From NCBI GenBank assembly GCA_021199135.1, contig JAJQIQ010000149.1, positions 1-24,977 on the forward strand: 24,977 bases of DNA. Reading direction: 5' to 3'. Under the pieces are notes generated by a model. That model was not told the DNA's origin. It was given only the letters and a program-made list of their open reading frames with translations, and ran no database searches. The stretch comes from Clostridiales bacterium (GTDB taxonomy: Bacteria > Bacillota > Clostridia > Lachnospirales > Lachnospiraceae). A program made the translations under genes and the position numbers. Below are positions 7,932 to 16,047 of the stretch, piece after piece (position 1 is the first letter of the stretch; the number at the start of each line of letters is the position of its first letter).

Positions 7932-9269
7932 ATGAAAATTAAGGAACTGAAATTTATACGGACGGGCGCGGCGCTGCTGCTGTCCTCGGCATTGTTTCTG
8001 ACGGCCTGCGGCGGCACGGCCTCGTCCACAGCCGGCTCCGGCACAGAGTCGGCAGGCGCGGAGGTGACCGAGACGGAGGCGACAAGCGCGGCGGCCGATA
8101 CGGAGGAGGGGCAGCAGGAGACGGCTTCGACATATGTGGCTGCCACCTGCCCGACTTCATATGTGTCCGACGATGAGTATGCGCTCGCGACGGAGTGGAA
8201 TTCCTGCGATGACACGGCCCTTGCGGCGGTGATGAAAAAGGCGGCTGCGGGCGAGCCCGTGACGATCGCCCTGATCGGCGGCTCCATCACCCAGGGCACG
8301 ATCTCGAGCGGCTCCATAGACAGCGAGGTCGAGACGAAGGAGGACTACGCGGACCGCTTCTGCGACTGGTGGAGCGAGACGTTCCCGGACACGGAATTTA
8401 CCTTCATAAACGCCGGCATCGGCGGGACGGACTCCTACCTCGGCGTGCACCGCGTCGAGGAGGACGTGCTTCAGTATTCGCCCGACCTCGTGCTGGTGGA
8501 GTTCTCCGTGAACGATTCCGACTCCACGACCTACGAGAAGACCTACGACAACCTCGTGCGCAAGATTTTGAAGTCCGACAGCTCCCCTGCGGTCATGCTC
8601 CTTTTCATGGGGCAGACGAACGGAGCCACGGCCCAGGCCAAGCACCTGCTCGTCGGCTTCAACTACGCCCTGCCGATGGTCAGCTACTACAACGTGATCA
8701 AGGACATGATGGACAACGGCGTGTATTCGGCCGAGGAGCTCTCCGGGGACGAGGTGCACCCCTCGTCGCTCGGCCACGCCATCACGGGCGAGATCCTCTG
8801 GAAATACTTAAGCAATGTCTACGCCGGCATGGACAGCTACGGCGATCCCGAGCCGTTTACGGCTGACCCGGTGACCAGCGAGAAATACATGGACGCGCAG
8901 ATCCTCGACAGCAACGACGTCACGCCGGATGATTTAGGCACCTTCGCGGAGTCCGATGCCTGCTACCAGTACCCGAACGGCTGGCAGACCGAGGAGGGGG
9001 ACGGCGGCATCACCTTCACCGCCACCTTCCAGAACCTGGGCATCCTCTACTACGCGATGACGAACGGGCTGAGCGGCCAGTTTGACATCTATGTGGACGG
9101 CGAGGCGGTATACAAGATTGACGCCGACTTCTCCGGCGGCTGGGGCAACGCCATCGAGGCCAAGGAGGTCTACAGCTCCGACGCGGCGGCCGAGCACACG
9201 GTGGAGATCCGCAAGGCCGACGGGTCGACCGGCGACGTCTTCACGCTGCTCGGGCTCATGGTATCGTAA
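7932..9269 (+). CDS. Surface lipoprotein SGNH esterase, CE17-like paralogue
   Basis: Exported version of the cytosolic CE17-type enzyme. A signal peptide ends in lipobox LTAC with Cys26 as lipid-anchor site, then a Ser/Thr/Glu-rich linker runs to about residue 70. The SGNH domain has S118 in LIGGSITQG, G164 in NAGIGGT, N194 in VEFSVND and D273-x-x-H276 in GDEVHPSSLGH. The C-terminal beta domain (about 310-445) ends TLLGLMVS, parallel to YLIGLVVS in the cytosolic enzyme. Both domains therefore appear duplicated together. It should deacetylate mannan at the cell surface, exposing chains to the GH26 mannanase. AGGAGG at about 7919 supports ATG 7932. It is the last gene before the terminator at 9297. 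The substrate is inferred from context. Confidence 0.88.
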   Translation: MKIKELKFIRTGAALLLSSALFLTACGGTASSTAGSGTESAGAEVTETEATSAAADTEEGQQETASTYVAATCPTSYVSDDEYALATEWNSCDDTALAAVMKKAAAGEPVTIALIGGSITQGTISSGSIDSEVETKEDYADRFCDWWSETFPDTEFTFINAGIGGTDSYLGVHRVEEDVLQYSPDLVLVEFSVNDSDSTTYEKTYDNLVRKILKSDSSPAVMLLFMGQTNGATAQAKHLLVGFNYALPMVSYYNVIKDMMDNGVYSAEELSGDEVHPSSLGHAITGEILWKYLSNVYAGMDSYGDPEPFTADPVTSEKYMDAQILDSNDVTPDDLGTFAESDACYQYPNGWQTEEGDGGITFTATFQNLGILYYAMTNGLSGQFDIYVDGEAVYKIDADFSGGWGNAIEAKEVYSSDAAAEHTVEIRKADGSTGDVFTLLGLMVS

Positions 9270-9296
9270 ACACCAAAAATACCAAATAGGATTCAC

Positions 9297-9330
9297 ATTC
9301 CTGGGCACAAACCGTGTCCAGGAATTTTTA
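9297..9330 (+). terminator. Intrinsic terminator ending the catabolic gene run
   Basis: ATTCCTGGGCAC (9297-9308) pairs with GTGTCCAGGAAT (9314-9325), 12 pairs including one G-T wobble, around a 5-base loop AAACC. A TTTTT run (9325-9329) follows at once. It lies 28 bases after the stop codon at 9269. Confidence 0.93.
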
Positions 9331-9338
9331 ACTTAAAA

Positions 9339-9358
9339 TTTAGCTAAATTTAGCTAAA
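9339..9358. repeat. Two abutting 10-bp perfect palindromes TTTAGCTAAA
   Basis: TTTAGCTAAA occurs at 9339-9348 and again directly at 9349-9358. Each copy is its own reverse complement and the spacing is one DNA helical turn. They sit between the terminator and the promoter at 9486. This arrangement would suit side-by-side binding of a dimeric regulator, but chance in AT-rich DNA is possible. Confidence 0.55.
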
Positions 9359-9485
9359 CTATTAATCGAAAAAATATCGAAAGCCTGATTTTACTGAATT
9401 TTCAAAAAATCAATGGTGAAAGTATCCAAAAATTTAATAAAAATTTGTGCATATAGGCAAAATATCCAAATCATGTGAAGTTTTT

Positions 9486-9514
9486 GTGACATTCATCGGA
9501 AAATGTGCTATAAT
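9486..9514 (+). promoter_or_regulatory. Sigma-A type promoter with extended -10 for the mannanase/transport operon
   Basis: GTGACA (9486-9491, five of six matches to TTGACA) is separated by 17 bases from a perfect TATAAT (9509-9514). A TG at 9506-9507 makes it an extended -10. Transcription would start near 9521, giving a leader of about 160 nt before ATG 9684. Confidence 0.85.
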
Positions 9515-9520
9515 ACATCC

Positions 9521-9683
9521 ATTCCAGTATATCTAACTGTGTCAACTGTGTGAAAAACATGTAAAAACATTGTGAAATTCCCTGTGGGGAGATTTTTCCT
9601 CACGATCCGCCGCAGGATGTAAATGGCGGATAAAAAAAGCTAAAAAAGGGTAAAAAAGATTAATTAAATTGGAGGGTCGGAAA
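9521..9683 (+). promoter_or_regulatory. Untranslated leader of the GH26/transport operon with short repeats and a hairpin
   Basis: Directly after the predicted start point, AACTGTGT is repeated at 9535-9542 and 9544-9551, and AAAAACAT at 9553-9560 and 9563-9570. ATCCGCC (9605-9611) pairs perfectly with GGCGGAT (9625-9631) around a 13-base loop, followed by A-rich DNA, so it is not a terminator. A weaker stem TCCC/GGGA (9579-9590) precedes TTTTT (9593-9597) and might act as a leaky attenuator. GGAGGG at 9671-9676 is the ribosome site. No known riboswitch class is recognised. Confidence 0.5.
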
Positions 9684-11324
9684 ATGATGTCTCATAGGCA
9701 TATTGCAAATCGCATACAGCGGCGGGGAATGGCGCGCAAGCTGGGCGCGTGCGCCCTCATAGCGGCGTTGCTCTGCGGGCTCTGCGCGGGCTGCGGAAGC
9801 TCAAGTTCTGGTTCGTCTGGTTCGGGCTCACAGGGTTCTACGGAAAGCAAATCCGAGGAATCGGTTTCCCAGCAGTCCACGGAGGCGGCGGCGGAGCAGG
9901 TAGCCGAGGAGGAGAAGGAGCCGTTCGTCGCGGAGGTCGTCGCATCGTGCGAGGCCGAGGACGCGGAGCTGCTCGGCGCTGTATACATCGACACCACCAC
10001 TTCGGGCTTCTCCGGCACCGGCTATGCGACCGGCTTTGCGAGCGATGACGACGGCTGCGCGTTCACGGTGGACATCCCCGAGGACGGCACCTACGACCTC
10101 GACTTCATCAGCGCCAGCGCCGGCCAGTACAAGGAGAACTTCGTCTATGTGGACGGCGAGAACGTGGGCTCAGCCGTCGTCGAGTCCGAATCATTCACGG
10201 ACTCCATCGTGCAGCGCGTGTACCTGGAGGCAGGGACGCACGAAGTCACCATTATGAAATCATGGGGGTGGATAGACTTGGACAGGCTTGACATATTGAC
10301 GACGGAGCCCATCGACTCCTCCATATACAACGTATCGGCCACGCTCTGCAATGCGAACGCCACGGACAATGCCAAGCGGCTCATGAGCTACCTGGCGGAC
10401 TGCTACGGGACCTCGATCCTGTCTGGCCAGTACTCAACGGATGGCCAGTACGGCAAGGAGTTCACAGTGGTCTACCGCGAGACCGACAAATACCCGGCAA
10501 TCCTCGGGCTTGACATGATTGAGTACAGCCCGTCGCGGGTGGCGCACGGCAGCACTTCGAACGCAGTGGATTACGCCATCCAGTTCTGGGAGAACGGCGG
10601 CATCGTGACATTCTGCTGGCACTGGAACGCGCCAGAGAAATACCTCACGGGTGACTGGTACAGCGGGTTTTACGCGGACAGCACGGATATCGACCTCGCG
10701 GCCATCATGAACGGCGAGGACGAGGAGGGCTACGACCTCCTCATGGATGACATAGACGCGATCGCCCAGGAGCTGTTGATATTGCAGGATGCCGGGGTGC
10801 CGATCCTCTGGCGGCCACTGCACGAGGCGAGCGGCGGCTGGTTCTGGTGGGGCGCGGCAGGCGCTGACGCCTACAAGCAGCTCTACATACTGCTCTACGA
10901 CAAGCTCACCAACGAATACGGTTTGAATAATCTGATATGGCTCTGGAACGGGCAGGACGCCGACTGGTATCCGGGAGATGAATACGTCGACATCATCGGC
11001 GAGGACCTCTATCCGGGCGAGCATGTGTACACCTCCCAGGCCGACACCTACTTCAAGGCCGTCGACTACACGAGCCCGGCCAAGATGGTCGTGATGGCGG
11101 AGAACGGCTGCGTCTTCGACCCTGACCTTGCGGTGCGCGACGGCGCGATGTGGGGCTTCTTCTGCACCTGGGGCGACGAGTTCGTGGCTAAGAGCTCAGG
11201 GATATACGCCTACAGCGAGCAGTACACGGAGAGCTCCATGCTTCAGAAGGCCTACGACAGCGATGTGGTCATCACGCTCGACGAGCTGCCGGACCTGACG
11301 ACCTATCCGATACGGGATGAATGA
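9684..11324 (+). CDS. Surface lipoprotein GH26 endo-beta-1,4-mannanase with CBM35-like module
   Basis: Predicted extracellular enzyme that cuts beta-1,4-mannan backbones (EC 3.2.1.78). Numbering from ATG 9684, the signal peptide ends in lipobox LCAGC (Cys37), followed by a Ser/Gly/Glu linker. Residues about 83-205 form a CBM35-like beta-sandwich (SCEAEDAELLGAVYI to GWIDLDRLDIL). Residues about 213-545 are GH26: acid/base E381 in WRPLHEASGGWFWWG and nucleophile E473 in MVVMAENGCVFD, with CWHWNAPEKY at 311-320. GGAGGG at 9671-9676 is 7 bases from ATG 9684; an in-frame TTG at 9669 lies upstream of that site and is rejected. It is the first gene of the operon driven from 9486. Its stop overlaps the next start (ATGA). 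Confidence 0.95.
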   Translation: MMSHRHIANRIQRRGMARKLGACALIAALLCGLCAGCGSSSSGSSGSGSQGSTESKSEESVSQQSTEAAAEQVAEEEKEPFVAEVVASCEAEDAELLGAVYIDTTTSGFSGTGYATGFASDDDGCAFTVDIPEDGTYDLDFISASAGQYKENFVYVDGENVGSAVVESESFTDSIVQRVYLEAGTHEVTIMKSWGWIDLDRLDILTTEPIDSSIYNVSATLCNANATDNAKRLMSYLADCYGTSILSGQYSTDGQYGKEFTVVYRETDKYPAILGLDMIEYSPSRVAHGSTSNAVDYAIQFWENGGIVTFCWHWNAPEKYLTGDWYSGFYADSTDIDLAAIMNGEDEEGYDLLMDDIDAIAQELLILQDAGVPILWRPLHEASGGWFWWGAAGADAYKQLYILLYDKLTNEYGLNNLIWLWNGQDADWYPGDEYVDIIGEDLYPGEHVYTSQADTYFKAVDYTSPAKMVVMAENGCVFDPDLAVRDGAMWGFFCTWGDEFVAKSSGIYAYSEQYTESSMLQKAYDSDVVITLDELPDLTTYPIRDE

Positions 11325-12025
11325 TGTCTTGGTGGAGACGTATATTTTCTTATGAGGGGACGCTGATCCAGGTCCTCGAGAAGATCGGAAAGGTGATTGT
11401 GGACAACATCATGTTTCTGGTCTGCTGCATACCGCTCGTCACCATCGGGGCGTCGCTGACGTCATTTTACTATGCGATGATAAAGAGCGTGCGCCGGGAG
11501 CGGGGGAATCTGATCCGTGAGTTTTTCTCCTCGATGAAGCGCATCATAGGCAAGGGATGCATATTCACGCTGGAAATAGCCGCGGTGGCGGTGGTGCTCC
11601 TGTTTGGCCTGAGGTATTCGATCGCGAGGGAGTCGCAGCAGCTGACTTTTTTGTATCTGATCCTGCTGGCGCTCTTTGGGATGGTGTCGATATACGTTTT
11701 TCCGGTGCTCTCGCGCTTTACGCTAAGTCACAAGGACATCTGGAAGCTGGCGTTCATCATGTGCTTTAAGCACTTCCTGACGACGATCATCATAGCGGCG
11801 GGGAGCGTGCTGATCGGATATTTGGTGATCTTCAGGCTGCCGATCGCCTGCATCTTGGTGGCGCCGGGCGCATGGTGCTACGTGATCACGTTTTTGATGG
11901 AGAAGGTTTTGCTTAAATATATGCCGCCTCCCTCCGAGGAGGACAGCGGCGAGTGGTACTACGAGAAGACCGGTTGGCAGAAATGGAAAGAAGCGAAGAA
12001 AGGAGCAAGGCATGAAAAGAAATAA
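11321..12025 (+). CDS. DUF624 (YesL-like) membrane protein
   Basis: Small integral membrane protein of 234 aa with about five hydrophobic segments, including VIVDNIMFLVCCIPLVTIGA near the N terminus, which is the typical DUF624 opening, plus FTLEIAAVAVVLLFGL, LYLILLALFGMVSIYVF and a later segment before the charged C terminus (EKTGWQKWKEAKK). This family is habitually found beside sugar ABC transporter genes in Firmicutes; its function is unknown, with an assembly or accessory transport role often supposed. It starts inside the GH26 stop (ATGA) and its 3' end overlaps the binding-protein gene by 14 bases, so it is translationally coupled on both sides. Confidence 0.85.
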   Translation: MMSWWRRIFSYEGTLIQVLEKIGKVIVDNIMFLVCCIPLVTIGASLTSFYYAMIKSVRRERGNLIREFFSSMKRIIGKGCIFTLEIAAVAVVLLFGLRYSIARESQQLTFLYLILLALFGMVSIYVFPVLSRFTLSHKDIWKLAFIMCFKHFLTTIIIAAGSVLIGYLVIFRLPIACILVAPGAWCYVITFLMEKVLLKYMPPPSEEDSGEWYYEKTGWQKWKEAKKGARHEKK

Positions 12026-15008
12026 GCGACTTAAGAAGACGGTGTCAGTCCTGCTTATCGTCGCCATGTTTTTCGGGATGTTGATGCAGGAGGGCGGGAC
12101 GAGCGTCTATGCCCAGACCGACAAGACGATGGACGATTACGACGACATCGTGAGCACTTATTCCGTCGACGACTCCATTCCGAGCTACAGCGAATATGTG
12201 ACGGAGTTCCCGCCCACCTACCCGGACGCGGAGGTGACGCTGGGCGCGGACGACTGCGTCCGCTACGACGAGAGCGACGAGTCGGCGGAGCCCGTCATCT
12301 ATACGGACTACGAGGGCATGGAGGGCGACAGCGTCTACACCAGCGAGGATTCCCTGGTCGAGTTTGAGGTGACCATCACGCAGGAGGGCTTCTACACCCT
12401 CTCCTTGGAATATTACCCAGTCGAGGGTAAGAACTCCGACATCGAGCGGAGCATCTTCATCGACGGCGAGCTCCCCTACGCGGAGTTGTCCACGATCGAC
12501 TTCAACCGCGTGTGGCAGTACGACGTGGATGAGGGCCAGGACGACGGCTCCGGCTCCGCGACATATTACTGGGAGAAGGACAACCAGGGCAACGACAACA
12601 AGCCCACGATGATAGAGACGCCGGAGTGGATGACCGAGTACGTCTACGACAGCAACGGCTATGTGACGTCGCCCCTGAGCGTGTATTTCACGTTGGGCAC
12701 CCACACGATCTCGCTGCTCTCCCTGCGCGAGCCGCTGCTCATCCACCAGATCATACTGAACAACGCCGATGAGACGCCGACCTACGCCGAGGTCAAGGCC
12801 GCCAATGATGCGGCGGGCGCGACTGACACGAGCGGAGTCTGCGTGACCATCGAGGGCGAGAACGCCACTAAGACCTCCTCCCAGATGCTCTATCCCATCC
12901 AGGATCAGTCCGCGCCTTCGCTTTCGCCGGTGAGCGCGAAGGAGCTTCTGAACAACACCATCGGAGGCAACTCTTGGCGCCTGGTAGGCCAGTGGATTGA
13001 GTGGGATTTCGACGTGCCCGATACCGGATACTACAACATATCCCTCCACGATTGCCAGAATTATGTGCGAGGCATCTATGTGTCGCGGCGTATCACGATA
13101 GACGGGGAGGTTCCGTTCGCCGAAATGGAAAACTACGGCTTCTCATTTGCCTCCAGCTGGCGCGAGGACGTCATCTCCGACGATGACGGCAACCCGTATT
13201 CCTTCTACTTGGAGGCGGGGCACCACACGATCCGCATGCAGGTCGTGCTGGGCGACTTCTCCGACATCATCAGCCAGGTTCAGGACTGCGTGACGCAGCT
13301 GAACAGCATATACCGGCAGGTCATAAAGATTACCGGCGTGTCCCCCGACACGTTCCGCGACTACCAGTTAGAGGCGACGCTGCCTGAGCTCAACGCCGAG
13401 CTGGTGGCGGTTCGCGACGAGCTCGGCGACGCGATCACGCGCCTGCAGGAACTCGTGGGTACGAAATCCGACAAGGAGACGGTGCTCATCACCATGCGCG
13501 ACCAGCTGGATGACCTGATCAAAGACGGCGAGTATTTCGTCCGCGTCATCAGCTCCTACAAGGTGAACGTCCGCGCCTGCGGCAACTGGATCACCGAGGT
13601 CATCGAGCAGCCGCTGGCCATCGACCAGATAAACATCTACTCCGCAGATCAGAGCGTGACCTACTCAAAGACCGGTTTCTTCGCGAAGGCCGGATATGAG
13701 ATCGTGCGGCTGTTCTATTCATTCATAATCGACTACAACCAGATCGGAAACGTCTCGGACAAGAGCGACGAGAACCCGACGCTGACGCTCTGGATTGGCA
13801 CAGGCCGTGACCAGGCGAACGTCATAAAGGCTATGATCGACGAGACGTTCACGAACACGTACAACATAAACGTCAACGTCCAATTGGTGGACATGAACAC
13901 GCTCTTGCGAGCCGAACTGGCCGGCGAGGGCCCCGACGTGGCCATACAGGTCGCCAACACAAACGGAATCGCGGGAGCTGTGCTGAACACGGGCAATGAC
14001 ACGCCCGTGAACTACGGCATCCGCAACGCGGTGCTGGATCTGTCACAGTTCGACGACCTGGACGAAGTGCTGACGCGCTTCTCCGACGCGGCGATAGTGC
14101 CGTTCCAGTTCAACGGCGCGACATACGCCTTGCCCGAGACGCAGACTTTCCCCGTAATGTTCTACCGCAAGGACATTTTGGCCGAGATAGGCTTGGACGT
14201 GCCCGAGACATGGGATGACGTGAAGGTCGCAATGGCGGTGCTGGCGCAGAACCAGATGGAGTTCGGAATGCTGCCCAGCGAGCAGATATTCGCGATGTTG
14301 CTGTATCAGAACGGCGGCTCCTACTACACCGAGAATGGCGACGCATCGATGCTCGACTCCGACATCGCCGTGAACGTCTTCAAGGAATACTGTGAGTTCT
14401 ACACCGACTACAAGCTGGATGAGTCCACGAGCGTGGAGGAGCGCTTCCGTACAGGTGAGTGCCCAATCATCATAGCCGACTATACAGACTACAACAACTT
14501 GGTCGTGTCCGCACCGGATATCGCCGGCCTCTGGGATTTCACCACGGTGCCCGGCACGGTGCAGGAGGACGGCACCATAGACCGAAGCACCGGTTCCACG
14601 GGACTTGCCAGCATGATAATGGCTGACACGAAGTACCCGGAGGCGTGCTGGGAGTTTCTGAAATGGTGGACCAGCGCCGACGTGCAGATCCAGTACGGGC
14701 GTGAGATGGAGAGCCTGATGGGATCCGCGGCCCGCGTGCCCACCGCAAACCTCGAGGCCTTCTCCAGCATGGCTTGGCCGGTCGACGACCTGGAGGCGCT
14801 TGAGGAGGCGTTCCAGTGGGTAAAGGGCATCCCGCAGGTACCGGGCGGCTACTACTCATGGCGAAATGTCAACAACGCTTTCTATACCGTCACGACGGAC
14901 ACGGACACGGCCTCCCCGAGGGAGGAGCTGATGGACAAGGTGCTCTACATAAACGCGGAGATCGACTACAAGCGCACGGAGTTTGGCCTGCCTCTGGCGG
15001 GAGAATAA
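12012..15008 (+). CDS. Giant modular ABC solute-binding protein (two beta-sandwich modules, helical insert, MalE-like domain)
   Basis: At 998 aa it is over twice the usual length. A signal peptide ends near SVYAQ with no lipobox Cys, so retention at the surface must use another route or partner. Module A (about 70-255) and module B (about 275-425) look alike: each has an EGFYTLSL/TGYYNISL strand, an IFIDGELPYAE/ITIDGEVPFAE strand and a LGTHTISL/AGHHTIRM strand. In B an amphipathic helical stretch (about 418-515, rich in L-x-x-x-L and charged residues) is inserted before the final strand QPLAIDQINIYS. The last about 410 residues (from LTLWIGTGRDQ at about 590) form a MalE-type binding domain with FNGATYALPETQTFPVMFYRKD and ACWEFLKWWTS. 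AAAGGAG precedes ATG 12012. It should capture manno-oligosaccharides for the permeases downstream; the ligand is inferred. Confidence 0.88.
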   Translation: MKRNKRLKKTVSVLLIVAMFFGMLMQEGGTSVYAQTDKTMDDYDDIVSTYSVDDSIPSYSEYVTEFPPTYPDAEVTLGADDCVRYDESDESAEPVIYTDYEGMEGDSVYTSEDSLVEFEVTITQEGFYTLSLEYYPVEGKNSDIERSIFIDGELPYAELSTIDFNRVWQYDVDEGQDDGSGSATYYWEKDNQGNDNKPTMIETPEWMTEYVYDSNGYVTSPLSVYFTLGTHTISLLSLREPLLIHQIILNNADETPTYAEVKAANDAAGATDTSGVCVTIEGENATKTSSQMLYPIQDQSAPSLSPVSAKELLNNTIGGNSWRLVGQWIEWDFDVPDTGYYNISLHDCQNYVRGIYVSRRITIDGEVPFAEMENYGFSFASSWREDVISDDDGNPYSFYLEAGHHTIRMQVVLGDFSDIISQVQDCVTQLNSIYRQVIKITGVSPDTFRDYQLEATLPELNAELVAVRDELGDAITRLQELVGTKSDKETVLITMRDQLDDLIKDGEYFVRVISSYKVNVRACGNWITEVIEQPLAIDQINIYSADQSVTYSKTGFFAKAGYEIVRLFYSFIIDYNQIGNVSDKSDENPTLTLWIGTGRDQANVIKAMIDETFTNTYNINVNVQLVDMNTLLRAELAGEGPDVAIQVANTNGIAGAVLNTGNDTPVNYGIRNAVLDLSQFDDLDEVLTRFSDAAIVPFQFNGATYALPETQTFPVMFYRKDILAEIGLDVPETWDDVKVAMAVLAQNQMEFGMLPSEQIFAMLLYQNGGSYYTENGDASMLDSDIAVNVFKEYCEFYTDYKLDESTSVEERFRTGECPIIIADYTDYNNLVVSAPDIAGLWDFTTVPGTVQEDGTIDRSTGSTGLASMIMADTKYPEACWEFLKWWTSADVQIQYGREMESLMGSAARVPTANLEAFSSMAWPVDDLEALEEAFQWVKGIPQVPGGYYSWRNVNNAFYTVTTDTDTASPREELMDKVLYINAEIDYKRTEFGLPLAGE

Positions 15009-15024
15009 TAGGGGGACTTAGGTT

Positions 15025-16047
15025 ATGTCAGAAAATACTGCGGCGGTTACCAAGAAGACGAGGCCGGTGAAAGAAAAACCGGTAAAGACGAAGCCGGAGA
15101 AAAAGGAGACGATGAACAAGAAGCTGGCGGAGATGTCGCCCATGAGGGCCAGGATGCACAGGATGGGCTACCAGATCAGGCGGAACAAGGCCTGCTATTT
15201 CATGATGGCGCCGTACTTTATCCTGTTCTTCATCTTCACGGTGGTGCCGGTGCTGATGTCAATAGTGCTCAGCTTCACGTACTTCAACATGCTGGAGGCG
15301 CCCACCTTCATCGGTTGGGGCAACTATATCAAGCTGTTCCTCGAGGACGACATTTTCATGATCGCGCTGAAGAACACGCTGATCTTCGCGGTAGTGACGG
15401 GGCCGGTCAGCTACATCCTCTGCCTCCTGTTCGCCTGGATCATAAACGAGTTCCACGGGAAGCTCCGCGCGTTCCTCACGCTAGTATTCTACGCGCCCAG
15501 CATCTGCGGAAACGCCTACATGGTATGGCAGCTGATCCTGTCCGGCGACCGCTATGGCTACTTAAACGGAATTCTCATCAGGCTCGGAATCATAGATGAG
15601 CCCATCCTCTGGATGCAGACTGAGAAATGGGTCATGCCGGCGCTCATCGTCGTGCAGCTGTGGCTGTCCCTCGGGACTGGCTTCCTGTCGTTCATCGCAG
15701 GACTCCAGACCGTGGACAAATCCCTGTATGAGGCGGCGGCGCTGGACGGCGTCAAGAACCGCTGGCAGGAGCTCTGGTACGTGACGCTCCCGGCGATAAG
15801 GCCGCAGCTAATGTTCGGCGCGGTCATGCAGATCACGCAGTCGTTCGCGGTGTCGGACATATCCATACAGCTGGCCGGCAACCCTTCAGTGAACTACGCC
15901 GGCGCCACGGTCGTCACGCACTTGCTCGACTACGGCACCACGCGTTTCGACATGGGCTATGCGTCGGCCATTGCCTCGGTGCTGTTCGCGCTGATGGTCG
16001 GCACTAACTTGCTCATTCAGAGATTGTTAAGGAGGGTCGGTGAATAA
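15025..16047 (+). CDS. Sugar ABC transporter permease, MalF/UgpA type (pair 1)
   Basis: Inner subunit of a carbohydrate importer, 340 aa with about six membrane segments. An unusually Lys-rich cytosolic N-terminal tail of about 60 residues precedes the first one (YFMMAPYFILFFIFTVVPVL). The ATPase-docking EAA loop is clear: YEAAALDGVKNRWQELWYVT at about 233-252, followed by LPAIRP. GGGGGA at about 15011-15016 supports ATG 15025, 16 bases after the binding-protein stop. Its own stop overlaps the start of the partner permease by one base (TAATG), as is usual for heterodimeric pairs. Confidence 0.95.
   Translation: MSENTAAVTKKTRPVKEKPVKTKPEKKETMNKKLAEMSPMRARMHRMGYQIRRNKACYFMMAPYFILFFIFTVVPVLMSIVLSFTYFNMLEAPTFIGWGNYIKLFLEDDIFMIALKNTLIFAVVTGPVSYILCLLFAWIINEFHGKLRAFLTLVFYAPSICGNAYMVWQLILSGDRYGYLNGILIRLGIIDEPILWMQTEKWVMPALIVVQLWLSLGTGFLSFIAGLQTVDKSLYEAAALDGVKNRWQELWYVTLPAIRPQLMFGAVMQITQSFAVSDISIQLAGNPSVNYAGATVVTHLLDYGTTRFDMGYASAIASVLFALMVGTNLLIQRLLRRVGE

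Noticed and set aside
9605..9631. Perfect 7-bp stem in the leader as a terminator
   Set aside because: It is followed by A-rich, not T-rich, sequence on the plus strand, and on the minus strand the T-run precedes the stem. Kept only as a leader hairpin.
9669..9683. In-frame TTG as start of the GH26 gene
   Set aside because: It overlaps the GGAGGG ribosome site, which is correctly placed for ATG 9684.
12045..13049. Minus-strand 334-codon open frame opposite the binding-protein gene
   Set aside because: No ribosome site or recognisable domain, and the plus strand has a signal peptide and continuous beta-sandwich modules here.
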